The notes under the pieces are model-generated. The model had not been told where the DNA came from, ran no database searches, and saw only the letters and a list, made by a program, of their open reading frames with translations. The translations under genes and the position numbers were made by a program. A DNA stretch of 64,000 bases from Planctomycetota bacterium. Lineage in GTDB: Bacteria; Planctomycetota; UBA1135; UBA2386. Numbering within the stretch: the stretch's first letter is position 1; each line of letters begins with the position of its first letter. Positions 11,274 through 20,084 of the stretch are shown here, piece after piece. The stretch spans positions 1 to 64,000 of the forward strand of contig JALORC010000019.1 of the NCBI GenBank assembly GCA_025459175.1, read 5' to 3'.

Positions 11274-12028
11274 GCCAGCAGGAACGCAAGTCGGTGTCCC
11301 TCGGCGAACGCTGGCGCCGCGAGGCGACCCGCGGGGTCGACGACACGCGCCTGGCGGCCGCGCTCGACGCGCTGCCCAGCATCCGCAAGCCCATGGTGCG
11401 CATCCGCGCCGGCTCCATCCGCTGCGAGATGGAGGGCACGATGGGCTCGATCCACGAGGTCAGCCTGCAGATCCGCACGCTGCCGCAGCGCGACTGGCAG
11501 ACCCTGATCCGGGTGCTGCGGCGCAGCAAGTCGATCGTCGAGGCGCTCGAGAACGGCCGCGTGCCGCGAAGCTTCGACCGCCTGGTCGCCCGCATCATCG
11601 GCGAACCGCTGTTCCCGGACGCGCGCAGCGTGACGTTCGGCTGCTCGTGCGACCTGCCGGAGAAGCCGTGCCGCCACGTGCTGGCGCTGCACGAACTGTT
11701 CGCGCGCCGCCTCGACGAGAAGCCGTGGGAGATCCTGATGCTGCGCGGCGTCGACCTGCAGGCGATGCTGGCCAAGGTGCGCCAGACCGAGCCCGACGGC
11801 GAACTGCCGCCGCTCGCGTTCGGCGTGCCCGAGGAACCGGTGCTCTACCCGGACGCCGAGGACGCGGATCTCGGCCAGAGCCTGTCGCCGATGCAGGTGC
11901 GCTGGTTCGACGGCGGCATCTCGGTGCGCTGCGTCGACGCGGCGCTGAGGGCGCTCGAGGCGCTGTCGACCACACCGACGCCGGTGCCAGCCCCCGCGCC
12001 GCCGCCGCCGGTGAAGACCAGGGCCTGA
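11270..12028 (+). CDS. SWIM zinc-finger protein, partner of the SNF2 helicase
   Basis: A 252-residue protein whose central segment carries a SWIM zinc finger, CSCDLPEKPCRHVLAL (about residues 125-140), with the CxC...CxH spacing. The rest is a SWIM-associated alpha/beta region (FDRLVARIIGEPLFPD and flanks) and a Pro/Ala-rich C-terminus. Its ATG overlaps the helicase stop (ATGA), and SNF2-SWIM gene pairs are common in bacteria, where the SWIM protein is thought to supply DNA or protein contacts. No enzymatic motif is visible. Confidence 0.85.
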   Translation: MSQQERKSVSLGERWRREATRGVDDTRLAAALDALPSIRKPMVRIRAGSIRCEMEGTMGSIHEVSLQIRTLPQRDWQTLIRVLRRSKSIVEALENGRVPRSFDRLVARIIGEPLFPDARSVTFGCSCDLPEKPCRHVLALHELFARRLDEKPWEILMLRGVDLQAMLAKVRQTEPDGELPPLAFGVPEEPVLYPDAEDADLGQSLSPMQVRWFDGGISVRCVDAALRALEALSTTPTPVPAPAPPPPVKTRA

Positions 12029-12072
12029 ACCCGCTGCCCGGGCCTGCCGATGGCGGCCGGGCGAGGCCTTCG

Positions 12073-12087
12073 AGCCGGTTACCGGCT
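12073..12087. repeat. Short perfect inverted repeat behind the SWIM gene
   Basis: AGCCGGT-T-ACCGGCT forms a 7-base inverted repeat around a single base, and AGCCGGCT occurs again at 12094-12101. It lies in the 172-base gap between the SWIM gene and the next secreted protein gene. It may be part of a transcription end or an operator; there is no T-tract. Confidence 0.35.
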
Positions 12088-12200
12088 GGTGCCAGCCGGC
12101 TACAACGCGGCGTCGGATCCTGCACCGTCGGACGAGCCCTCTCTCTTCGCCGTATGCGTCGGGGTCCCGGCTCAGGCCCAAAGCCTGGCCAGGAACTCCC

Positions 12201-14600
12201 ATGCCCATCAGTCCAACGTCCTTCCTGGCCGCCACGGCGGCCGTGTGCTTGTTCTCGTCGTTCGTGGCGCTGCCGGCCCAGTGCGGCATCCAATGGCGCC
12301 CGTTCCAAGGTGCCGGCGGCCTCGACGGCCGCGCCGAGGCCGTGGCCGTGCTGCCCAATGGCGACCTCGTCGTCGGCGGCAACTTCCGCGTCGGCGACAA
12401 CGCGCTGTGCACCAACATCGCCCGTTTCGACGGCTCGACCTGGCGCCCGCTCGGCGCTGGTTGCAACGCGACGGTGCATGCGCTCGCCGTGCTGCCCAAT
12501 GGCGACCTCGTCGCCGGCGGTGAGTTCACCGAAGCCGGTGGCCTGCCAGCCCTCCGCGTCGCCCGCTGGAACGGTGCCGCCTGGGCGCCGCTCGGCGGTG
12601 GCTGCAGCGGCACGGTGCTCGAACTGCTGACCCTGGCGAGCGGCCAACTGTTCGTGGCGGGCACGTTCACCACGGCGGGCGGGGCTCCGGCCGCTCGCGC
12701 GGCGCAATGGAACGGAACGAGCTGGTCGGCGATGGGCGCCGGGCTGGCCGGCACCGTGCTCGCGGCCACCCAACTGACGACCGGCGAGGTCGTCGTCGGC
12801 GGTGGGTTCGCGGGTGGCATCGCCACCTGGAACGGCTCGACGTGGACCACTGTGCCCGGCCTCGCGGGAGTGGCCGCACCGCAGGCGATGGTCGCGCTGC
12901 CCGGCGGGCTGTTTGCCGCGGTCGGCACGTTCGCCTTCGGCACCGGTCCGTTCACCCGCATCCTCATCGGCAGCCCGACCGGCCTCGTGCCGGGACCGAA
13001 TCCGGGCGCCTCGCTCGTGCCGACGGCACTGGCAGCCCTGACGAACGGCGACTTCGCCATCGGCCTCTCCGCCGCCAGCAACGGCTCGAGTGTCCTGCGC
13101 TGGAGCGGCGGCAGCTGGCAGGGGCTCGGCACCGGCGCTCCCGCTGCCGTGCGCGACCTGCGCGTCGCGCCCAACGGCGACCTGATCGCGGTCGGCATCC
13201 GGCAGTCGACACAAGGCGTCGCCGCGCCCGCGGCCGCGCGCCTCAGCGCCGGCACCTGGAATCGGCTGGGGCAGGCGGTGACGCCCGAGGTCAACGCGCT
13301 GGCCGCCTTGCCAGGAGGCGACGTCGTGTTGGGCGGGTCGTTCCAGTCGTTCGGCGGCGTTGCCGCGAACAACCTGGTGCGTCGCACCGGCAGCTCCCTG
13401 CTGCCGCTAGGGCTCGGCGTCAACGGCCCGGTGCTGGCGATGGACGTTGCGCCGGACGGTTCGCTGGTGGTAGCCGGCAACTTCACGACCGCCGGCGGCA
13501 GTCCCGCGATCGGCGTCGCGCGCTGGACCAACGGCGTGTGGAGCAGCCTCGGCAACGGCACCACGCTGACCGCGGTCGAGGTCGCGGCCGGGACCGGCGG
13601 CGAGGTGCTGGTGCGCGGTAACACGTCGCTGCGCTACTACAACGGTCTGTCGTGGTCGACGCCGACGTTGCCGGGCAGCGTGTCGGCGATCGTCAAGGAT
13701 CCCGCTGGCGGCTTCCTGGTCGGCGGCCTGCTCGGTTTCCCGAACGTCGGCACGGTGCGGTTCGTCCAGGGCGCGTTCTCCTTCACCGTCAACCAGCCGC
13801 TGGTCGCCAACGCCTTCGGCCAGGACCGCAACGGCCGGCCATTGGCGGCCGTCGACAACGGAGGCAACCTGCGCGTGCTGCGACTCGACGGCGGCACCTG
13901 GAGCCAGATCGGACCCGACTACCCTGCCCGCCTGGCCGAACAGGTGACGACGATGCCCAACGGCGATGTGCTGGTCGCCACCGCACCGACGATCGTCGGC
14001 GGCGCCATCACGAGCGAACTGATCCGCCTCGACGGCCCCAGCTGGGTCCCGGTGCAGAACCAGCTGCTGATCCCGACCGCCACCACGTCGGCCAAGGCGC
14101 TGTCGGTGCTCACCACCGACCGGGGCGAACTGTTCGTCGGCGGTCAGCTGCGCGCGGTGGCCGGCCAGGTGGCGTTCTCGATCGCGGTCGCCGATGCGCA
14201 GTGCCCGGCGACGGTCGCCCCGTTCGGCGCCGGCTGCAACGGCGGCAGCGGCCCGCTGCTGCTGACCGCGCGCAACGCCGCCTGGACCGGCAGCGACTTC
14301 CTCGCCCAAGTAAGTGGTCTCGCGGCGAACGCCGCCGCGGTGCAGGTCGTCGGCACCGCGACCTCGAGCGTGGCGCTGCCGAGCTCGGCGGGCGGCTGCT
14401 TCGTCTACACGGCGCCGCTGATCCTGAGCGCGCTGTCGCCATCCGGCGGGGCAGCGGTCGCCGGCTTCGCCGTGCCGCGCAGCGTCGCGCTCGCGGGGCT
14501 CACCGTCCGCATGCAGGTGGTCGGCGTCGAGGTCCCCGCCACGTCGCTGTTGCGGCTGGCCAGCAGCAACGCGCTGGACGTCGGCATCGGCTCCTGGTGA
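12201..14600 (+). CDS. Large secreted repeat (propeller-like) protein
   Basis: A 799-residue protein with a signal peptide (FLAATAAVCLFSSFVALPAQC). It consists mainly of ~45-60-residue repeats of the form AVLPNGDLVVGGNF...VARWNGTTWxxLGxG, which probably build a beta-propeller or similar all-beta fold. The first two repeats are also nearly identical in DNA, with an exact 28-base repeat 141 bases apart. The last ~140 residues form a separate module beginning FGAGCNGGSGP, resembling the C-terminal module of the Kelch protein at 45928-47328. Such proteins are exported and often surface-associated in planctomycetes. No catalytic motif is visible; binding or structural roles are possible. It is transcribed alone. 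Confidence 0.85.
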   Translation: MPISPTSFLAATAAVCLFSSFVALPAQCGIQWRPFQGAGGLDGRAEAVAVLPNGDLVVGGNFRVGDNALCTNIARFDGSTWRPLGAGCNATVHALAVLPNGDLVAGGEFTEAGGLPALRVARWNGAAWAPLGGGCSGTVLELLTLASGQLFVAGTFTTAGGAPAARAAQWNGTSWSAMGAGLAGTVLAATQLTTGEVVVGGGFAGGIATWNGSTWTTVPGLAGVAAPQAMVALPGGLFAAVGTFAFGTGPFTRILIGSPTGLVPGPNPGASLVPTALAALTNGDFAIGLSAASNGSSVLRWSGGSWQGLGTGAPAAVRDLRVAPNGDLIAVGIRQSTQGVAAPAAARLSAGTWNRLGQAVTPEVNALAALPGGDVVLGGSFQSFGGVAANNLVRRTGSSLLPLGLGVNGPVLAMDVAPDGSLVVAGNFTTAGGSPAIGVARWTNGVWSSLGNGTTLTAVEVAAGTGGEVLVRGNTSLRYYNGLSWSTPTLPGSVSAIVKDPAGGFLVGGLLGFPNVGTVRFVQGAFSFTVNQPLVANAFGQDRNGRPLAAVDNGGNLRVLRLDGGTWSQIGPDYPARLAEQVTTMPNGDVLVATAPTIVGGAITSELIRLDGPSWVPVQNQLLIPTATTSAKALSVLTTDRGELFVGGQLRAVAGQVAFSIAVADAQCPATVAPFGAGCNGGSGPLLLTARNAAWTGSDFLAQVSGLAANAAAVQVVGTATSSVALPSSAGGCFVYTAPLILSALSPSGGAAVAGFAVPRSVALAGLTVRMQVVGVEVPATSLLRLASSNALDVGIGSW
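12345..12513 (+). repeat. Exact 28-base direct repeat within the secreted repeat gene
   Basis: The 28 bases at 12345-12372 recur exactly at 12486-12513, 141 bases (47 codons) apart, in the same reading frame. They encode AVLPNGDLV. Later repeats in the gene have the same protein pattern but diverged DNA, which suggests that this pair duplicated recently or was homogenised. Confidence 0.9.
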
Positions 14601-14646
14601 TGCCGGGGCCGGCGACGGTGGGGTGGCCGGAAACGCGCACCCGGCG

Positions 14647-14670
14647 CGAGCCGGCCCCGCGGCCGGCTCG
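14647..14670. terminator. Strong hairpin between convergent genes, probable two-way terminator
   Basis: A perfect 10-base stem (CGAGCCGGCC paired with GGCCGGCTCG) with a 4-base CCGC loop. It lies between the end of the secreted repeat gene (+) and the end of pntB (-), where transcripts from both sides would finish. There is no clear T-tract on either strand, which is common in GC-rich genomes. Confidence 0.65.
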
Positions 14671-14678
14671 GGCTCATG

Positions 14679-16070
14679 CTACTTCAGCTCCTTCACTTCC
14701 TTGACGATGCCCTCGAGCGCTTCCTTCGCGTCGAGGAACACCATCAGCGTGTTGTCGAGCTCGAACAGCGGGTTCTTGATGCCGGCGTAGCCGGGCGCCA
14801 GCGAGCGCTTGATGACGACCACGGTGCGGGCCTGGTCGACGTCGAGGATCGGCATGCCGGCGATCGGGCCGGTCGCCTCGCGCGCGGCCGGGTTCACGAC
14901 GTCGTTGGCGCCGACGACGATGACGACGTCGGTGTTCTTGAAGTCGCCGTTGATGCGCTCCATCTCCCACAGCTGGTCGTACGGAACGTCCGACTCGGCG
15001 AGCAGCACGTTCATGTGGCCGGGCATTCGGCCGGCGACCGGGTGGATCGCGTAGCGCACGTTGGCACCGCGCTTGGTCAACAGGTCGGCGAGCTCGCGCA
15101 CGACGTGCTGCGCCTGCGCGACGGCGAGGCCGTAACCGGGCACGAAGATCACCGACGAGGCGCCGTCGAGCAGCATCGCGATCTCCTCGGGGCCGGCGGA
15201 CTTGATCGACTTGTAGTCCTTCGCGTCCTTGGCCACCGTCTCCTCGCCCATGCCACCGAGCAGCACGTTGCTGAGCGAGCGGTTCATCGCCTTGCACATG
15301 ATCTGCGTCAGGATCAGGCCCGACGTGCCGACCAGCGCGCCGACGACGATCAGCAGCGGGTTTCCGATCACGAAGCCGGCCGCCGCGCCGGCGACACCCG
15401 AGTAGCTGTTGAGCAGCGACACCACGACCGGCATGTCGGCGCCGCCGATCGGCAACACCAACAGGGCGCCCAGCACCGAGGCAACCAACGCCAGCAGGAT
15501 CGTCGAGATCGTCATCTGCGTGTGGCTGCCGGTCATCACCATCCAGGCGCCGAGCGCGATGCACCCGAGTCCCAGCACCGCGTGCGCCATGTGCCGCTGC
15601 GAACCGGCGAACGGGTGCGCGAGCTTCTTGCCGCTCAGCTTGAAGTAGGCGACGAAGCTGCCGGTCAAGGTCACCATGCCGATGACCACCGTGGCCGGTG
15701 TACTGACCGCGTTGGCGACGCCCGTGCTCCACAGCGAGGCCTCGCCCTTCAACCGGTCGTCGATGAGCAGGAACGCCATCGCCACGAGCGCCGAGGAGAC
15801 ACCGCCGAAGCCGTTGAGGGCCGCGACCATCTCCGGCATCTGCGTCGTGGGGGTGCGCTTGGCGATCAACGCACCGATCGCACCACCGACCAACAAACCG
15901 GCGATGACGATCGGCCAGCTGATCTTGGTCATCACCAGCGCCGTCGTCACCACGGCGATCAGCATCGCCAGTTCGGAGATGCGATTGCCGAGCTGGCAGG
16001 TCTTGACGCTGGTCAGCTTCTTGATGCCGAAGACGAACAGGACGGTCGCGAGCAGATAGAGGTAGATCAC
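14679..16070 (-). CDS. pntB: NAD(P) transhydrogenase beta subunit
   Basis: A 463-residue beta subunit of the proton-translocating transhydrogenase, which reduces NADP+ with NADH using the proton gradient. The first ~270 residues hold about nine membrane helices. The C-terminal NADP(H)-binding domain III has the characteristic FVPGYGLAVAQAQH motif, then YAIHPVAGRMPGHMNVLLAE, VVGANDVVNPAA and KRSLAPGYAGIKNPLF. The start is taken as GTG 16070, which overlaps the upstream gene's stop (GTGA), because VIYLYLLATVLFVFGI begins the first helix. Length fits the family. Confidence 0.96.
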   Translation of the reverse strand: MIYLYLLATVLFVFGIKKLTSVKTCQLGNRISELAMLIAVVTTALVMTKISWPIVIAGLLVGGAIGALIAKRTPTTQMPEMVAALNGFGGVSSALVAMAFLLIDDRLKGEASLWSTGVANAVSTPATVVIGMVTLTGSFVAYFKLSGKKLAHPFAGSQRHMAHAVLGLGCIALGAWMVMTGSHTQMTISTILLALVASVLGALLVLPIGGADMPVVVSLLNSYSGVAGAAAGFVIGNPLLIVVGALVGTSGLILTQIMCKAMNRSLSNVLLGGMGEETVAKDAKDYKSIKSAGPEEIAMLLDGASSVIFVPGYGLAVAQAQHVVRELADLLTKRGANVRYAIHPVAGRMPGHMNVLLAESDVPYDQLWEMERINGDFKNTDVVIVVGANDVVNPAAREATGPIAGMPILDVDQARTVVVIKRSLAPGYAGIKNPLFELDNTLMVFLDAKEALEGIVKEVKELK

Positions 16071-16357
16071 GACCGCTTCTCCTTCTTCTTGAAGGACGCC
16101 AGCATGCGGTCCGTCACCATGTAGCCGCCGACGACGTTGATCATCGCGAACACGATCGCGAGGAACGCCAGGCTCTGGGCAAGGTAGCCCTCGTCGGCCT
16201 CGGCGCACAGCAAGGCGCCGACCACGGTGATGCCCGAGATCGCGTTCGACCCCGACATCAGCGGCGTGTGCAGCGTCGGTGGGACCTTGTTGATCAGCTC
16301 GAAGCCGAGCAACGACGCGATGACGAACGTGAACAGGAAGAGAAAGGTCGGGTCCAT
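16067..16357 (-). CDS. NAD(P) transhydrogenase alpha subunit, membrane part (alpha-2)
   Basis: A 96-residue protein with three membrane helices, equivalent to the C-terminal membrane segment of PntA in enterobacteria and encoded separately in many bacteria. Typical elements are FELINKVPPTLHTPLMSGSN, ISGITVVGA and INVVGGYMVTDRML, with a Lys-rich end. It lies 3 bases after the alpha-1 gene and overlaps pntB by 4 bases, giving a compact three-gene operon. Confidence 0.94.
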   Translation of the reverse strand: MDPTFLFLFTFVIASLLGFELINKVPPTLHTPLMSGSNAISGITVVGALLCAEADEGYLAQSLAFLAIVFAMINVVGGYMVTDRMLASFKKKEKRS

Positions 16358-16360
16358 CGC

Positions 16361-17497
16361 TCAGCTCCCTTGCGCGGCGAGCGCCTGCGTCGTGGGTTCG
16401 TGTCGCACCTGACCGTCGTGCACGATCGTGACGGCAGACAGGATCTCGTTCTTGAGGTCGAACTTGACCTCGCCCGCCTTGCAGAACTCGCCGAGGAAGG
16501 CGAGCACGTTGCGCGCATACATGCGCGAGGCGTCGGCGGCGACCTGCGCCGGCAGGTTGGTGTCGCCGAGGATCGTCACACCGTCGACGACGACGCGCTG
16601 ACCCGACACCGAGCCCTCGACGTTGCCGCCCTGGCCGGCCGCCATGTCGACGATCACCGAGCCCGGCTTCATGCCCTTGCGCATCTCGGCGGTCACCAAC
16701 ACCGGCGCCTTCTTGCCAGGCACCAACGCCGTGGTGATGAGCACGTCGGCCTGGGTGATGTGCGCGGTCAGGATCTCGCGCTGCTTCTTCAGGAACTCGG
16801 CCGAGGTCTCGCGCGCGTAGCCGCCCTTGGTCTCGGCGTCCGGCGGCGCGCCGGTGTCGACGAACTTGCCGCCGAGCGACTCGACCTGCTCCTTGCACGC
16901 CGGCCGGATGTCGTTGGCCTCGACGATCGCACCGAGCTTGCGCGCGGTCGAGATCGCCTGCAGCCCGGCGACGCCGACCCCGAGCACCAGCACCCGCGCC
17001 GGCGTCAGCGTGCCGGCCGCGGTCATCATCAGCGGGAACATCTTCGGCAGGTACACCGCCGCCAGCAGCACCGCCTGGTAGCCGCCGCAGGTCGCCTGCG
17101 AACTGAGGATGTCCATCTTCTGCGCGCGGGTGATGCGCGGCATGAACTCCATGCCGATCGTCGTCACCTTGCCATCGCGCAGCGCCCGGATCGACGGCAG
17201 GTTCATGCCCGGCATCAGCGTGCAGACCACGTACGACCCGGCCTTCTGCCGCTGGCAGAGGTCCGGCGGCGGCGTCTGGATGCCGATCACCATGTCGGCC
17301 GTGCCGCGGGCCGCGGCGTCGACGAGGGTCGCACCGGCCGCTTCGTAATCCGCATCGAGAAAGCCGGCGGCTGCGCCGGCACCACGCTCGACCTGCACTG
17401 ACAAGCCGAGCTTCTGCATGCCCTTCACGGTCTCGGGCACCGCGGCGACACGAGTCTCGCCGGCGGCCGATTCCTTGGGCACGAAGATGACAACCAT
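16361..17497 (-). CDS. NAD(P) transhydrogenase alpha subunit, NAD-binding part (alpha-1)
   Basis: A 378-residue soluble NAD(H)-binding domain I of transhydrogenase. It begins VIFVPKESAAGETRVAAVPETV, the conserved N-terminus shared with alanine dehydrogenase. The Rossmann glycine motif is LVLGVGVAGLQAI (about residue 170), and a VIVDMAAGQGGNVEGS segment follows at about 260. The ATG is preceded by a GGAGG-type ribosome binding site (GGAGGCAGACCCC on the coding strand). It is the first gene of the three-gene unit and is divergent from pyrF across a 134-base gap that should hold both promoters. Confidence 0.95.
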   Translation of the reverse strand: MVVIFVPKESAAGETRVAAVPETVKGMQKLGLSVQVERGAGAAAGFLDADYEAAGATLVDAAARGTADMVIGIQTPPPDLCQRQKAGSYVVCTLMPGMNLPSIRALRDGKVTTIGMEFMPRITRAQKMDILSSQATCGGYQAVLLAAVYLPKMFPLMMTAAGTLTPARVLVLGVGVAGLQAISTARKLGAIVEANDIRPACKEQVESLGGKFVDTGAPPDAETKGGYARETSAEFLKKQREILTAHITQADVLITTALVPGKKAPVLVTAEMRKGMKPGSVIVDMAAGQGGNVEGSVSGQRVVVDGVTILGDTNLPAQVAADASRMYARNVLAFLGEFCKAGEVKFDLKNEILSAVTIVHDGQVRHEPTTQALAAQGS

Positions 17498-17631
17498 GGG
17501 GTCTGCCTCCGTTTGGGGACGCTAGCGAATCAGACGCGGACTGCGGAAGCCATGGGCAATCGGGGGGATGCTCGCGGCGTGCGCAATGCGCCTCGCATCT
17601 CGCCGCCCCGGCTCCTAGGCTCTGCGCCCCG

Positions 17632-18516
17632 ATGCGCAGCTTCACCGCTCGACTCGCGGAACGTGTGCTGGCCGGTCAGGCGCCGATCGTGATCGGTCTC
17701 GACCCGCGTCTCGACGCCTTGCCCACGACCCTCCGCCCCGGCGACAGCCCGGCCGCCCGGATCGTCGCTTTCTACCGCGAGACGCTGCCGGTGATCGCGA
17801 AGCACGCGCCGTGCGTGAAGCCGAACATCGCCTTCTTCGAGTGCTACGGCGCCGACGGCTACCGCGCCTACGAGGAAGTGAATGCGCTCGCCCAGAAGCA
17901 CGGCCTGCTGGTGCTCGGCGACATCAAGCGCGGCGACATCGGCAGCACCGCCGAGGCCTACGCCGAGGGCCATTTCCGCACCGCCGACGCCGTGACCCTG
18001 CACCCGTATCTCGGCCTCGACTCGGTGCAGCCGTTCCTGAACTGGTGCCGCGATGACCGCGGCGGCAAGGCGGTGTTCGTGCTGGTGCGCACCAGCAACC
18101 CGGGCGCCAAGGACTTCCAGGACCTGCAGGTCGGCGGCGAACCGCTGTGCGATGTGGTCGCCCGCGCCGTGACCCGGTGGGGCGCCGAGCTGCCGCGCGC
18201 CGAAGGCTACTCGCCGGTCGGCGCCGTGGTGGGGGCGACCTGGCCGCAGGAACTCGCCCGCCTGCGCGCGCTGCTGCCGCACGCGTGGCTGCTGCTGCCG
18301 GGCGTCGGCGCCCAGGGCGGCAAGGTGCAGGACCTCGCAGCGGCTTTCGACCGCCGCGGCCTCGGCGCGCTGGTCAACCAGAGCCGCGGCGTGATGCAGT
18401 GTTTCCAACCTTCCGCCACCGACTGGCTCGACCGCCTCGATCGCGCCGCGCGCGACTTCGCGGCCGAGTGCCGGTCGGTGGCCACCGGGCGCAGCGGCGC
18501 CGCCGGCAATCCGTGA
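17632..18516 (+). CDS. pyrF: Orotidine 5'-phosphate decarboxylase
   Basis: A 294-residue enzyme that converts OMP to UMP in pyrimidine synthesis. It belongs to the longer group-II form. The N-terminal PIVIGLDPRLD strand, VKPNIAFFECYG, the catalytic LGDIKRGDIGSTAEAYA motif (about residues 98-114), TLHPYLG and FVLVRTSNPGA are all present. The phosphate-binding end is LLLPGVGAQGG, followed by VNQSRGVM. It is the first gene rightward from the divergent gap and is followed 10 bases later by bshC, so the two are probably co-transcribed. Confidence 0.95.
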   Translation: MRSFTARLAERVLAGQAPIVIGLDPRLDALPTTLRPGDSPAARIVAFYRETLPVIAKHAPCVKPNIAFFECYGADGYRAYEEVNALAQKHGLLVLGDIKRGDIGSTAEAYAEGHFRTADAVTLHPYLGLDSVQPFLNWCRDDRGGKAVFVLVRTSNPGAKDFQDLQVGGEPLCDVVARAVTRWGAELPRAEGYSPVGAVVGATWPQELARLRALLPHAWLLLPGVGAQGGKVQDLAAAFDRRGLGALVNQSRGVMQCFQPSATDWLDRLDRAARDFAAECRSVATGRSGAAGNP

Positions 18517-18526
18517 CCGACCACCA

Positions 18527-20083
18527 GTGACCACGACGCTCCGCCACATCTCGTTCCGACGCCTGGGCACCTCGGACGTGCACCAGCGCTTCCTCGAGGA
18601 CGACCGCGACCTCGGCGGTTTCCTCGGCATGCGGGCGCGCTCGGTGCAGGAGCTGGCCCGCCGCGCGCCCACCGGTGCCGGCCGGCTGCTGCCGCGCGAG
18701 CTGCTGGTGAAGGCGCTGCGCGCCTATGCCGAACGCCATCAGGCGCCGCCCGAGGTGTTCACCAACGCCGACGCACTGCTCGACCCGAAGGTCCACGTCG
18801 TCGTCACCGGCCAGCAGCCCGGCCTGATCGGTGGCCCGCTGTTCACGTTCCACAAGGTCGCGACCGCGATCCGGCTGTGCCGTGAACTCAACGCCGACCC
18901 GAACGGCCCGCGCGTGGTGCCGCTGTTCTGGAACCACAGCGACGACCACGACCTCGACGAGGCCAACCGGCTGTTCCTGGTCAACCAGCAGCAGGAGGTG
19001 CAGCGCTTCCGGCTCGAACTGCAGCGCACCAACGAACCGCTGCGCGGCATCGGCATCGGCCGCGAGATGGACAAGCTGCTGGCGGAGATCGACCCGCTGC
19101 TGCCGCAGAGCGAGTTCCGCGAGCGCATCCTCGGCCTGTGCAAGCCGCGCCATCCCGACGAGCACTTCGGCGACCAGATGGCGCGCCTGCTGTTCGAGGC
19201 GTTCGGCCGCCACGGCCTGCTGATGATCGAGCCGCGCGACCTGCCGCCGGAGGCGTTCGAACCGCTGGCGAAGTGGTGGACCAAGTCGAACGAGATCCGC
19301 GACAAGGTCAAGCAGACCTGCGACGACCTAGCCGACGTCAACGTCGACGTCACGCTCGATCCGTCGACGACGATGATGTTCGAACTGACCGGCGGCGTGC
19401 GCCAACCGCTCGCCGACGGCGAGCAGTTCCGCCGCGCCACCGACCTCAGCCCCGGCGTGCTGCTGCGGCCGCTGTGGCAGGACGCGTGCCTGCCGACGAT
19501 CGCGTTCGTGGTCGGCCCGGGCGAGCTCGCCTACCTGTGCGCGGTGGCGCCGCTGTACCGGCTGCTCGGGGTGCCGCTGCCGGTGTTCGTGCCGCGCGCC
19601 TCGCTGACGCTGGTCGAACCGTCGATGCAGCGCCTGCTGACGCGGTTCTCGCTCGATCTGCCCGATCTCGATCAGCCGCCCGAGAAGCTGGCCGAGAAGT
19701 TCCTGCAGAACGACGACGGCAGCGCGGTCGAGGACGGTCTCGACGACCTGCAGGCCAAGCTGCGCGCCGGCCTCGACGCGATCGCGCCGAAGCTGACGGC
19801 GATCGACGCCTCGATGCTGGCCGCGCTCGATCGCGCCCGCACCAAGTCGATCGAGGAGCTCGAACGGCTGCAGCAGAAGGTGCGCAACGCGCGCCAGAAC
19901 CGCGAGGGCACCGGCATCAAGCAGTTGCGCCGGCTGTGCAACACGCTGCGGCCGCGCAATCGCCCGCAGGAGCGCGTGCTCGGTCCGATCGCCTACCTCT
20001 CGGCCTACGGCCCGGCCCTCGCCGACGCGCTGATCGCCGCCGCCGATCCGTTCCGCATCGAGCACGGCGTGCTCGAACTCTGA
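18527..20083 (+). CDS. bshC: Bacillithiol biosynthesis cysteine-adding enzyme BshC
   Basis: A 518-residue protein of the BshC family, which adds cysteine to glucosaminyl-malate in the last step of bacillithiol synthesis. The nucleotide-binding-like N-terminal core shows VVTGQQPGLIGGPLFTFHK at about residue 90, VPLFWNHSDDHDLDEANRL at about 130, and a later GPGELAYLCAVAPLYRLLGVPLPVFVPR segment, all typical of BshC. The C-terminal region has a coiled-coil character (about 410-470). The start is GTG 18527. The next gene, bshB1, begins one base after its stop codon, which strongly supports a shared pathway. Confidence 0.93.
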   Translation: MTTTLRHISFRRLGTSDVHQRFLEDDRDLGGFLGMRARSVQELARRAPTGAGRLLPRELLVKALRAYAERHQAPPEVFTNADALLDPKVHVVVTGQQPGLIGGPLFTFHKVATAIRLCRELNADPNGPRVVPLFWNHSDDHDLDEANRLFLVNQQQEVQRFRLELQRTNEPLRGIGIGREMDKLLAEIDPLLPQSEFRERILGLCKPRHPDEHFGDQMARLLFEAFGRHGLLMIEPRDLPPEAFEPLAKWWTKSNEIRDKVKQTCDDLADVNVDVTLDPSTTMMFELTGGVRQPLADGEQFRRATDLSPGVLLRPLWQDACLPTIAFVVGPGELAYLCAVAPLYRLLGVPLPVFVPRASLTLVEPSMQRLLTRFSLDLPDLDQPPEKLAEKFLQNDDGSAVEDGLDDLQAKLRAGLDAIAPKLTAIDASMLAALDRARTKSIEELERLQQKVRNARQNREGTGIKQLRRLCNTLRPRNRPQERVLGPIAYLSAYGPALADALIAAADPFRIEHGVLEL

Positions 20084-20084
20084 C

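Noticed and set aside
12050-12523. 157-codon open frame starting before the secreted repeat gene
   Set aside because: Most of it overlaps the true gene in another frame and its product is Arg-rich low complexity.
10694-13624. Very long open frame on the minus strand (976 codons)
   Set aside because: It runs antisense across the end of the SNF2 gene, the SWIM gene and part of the secreted repeat gene; the sequence is low-complexity Pro/Ala/Arg and arises from the GC-rich codon bias of the true genes.
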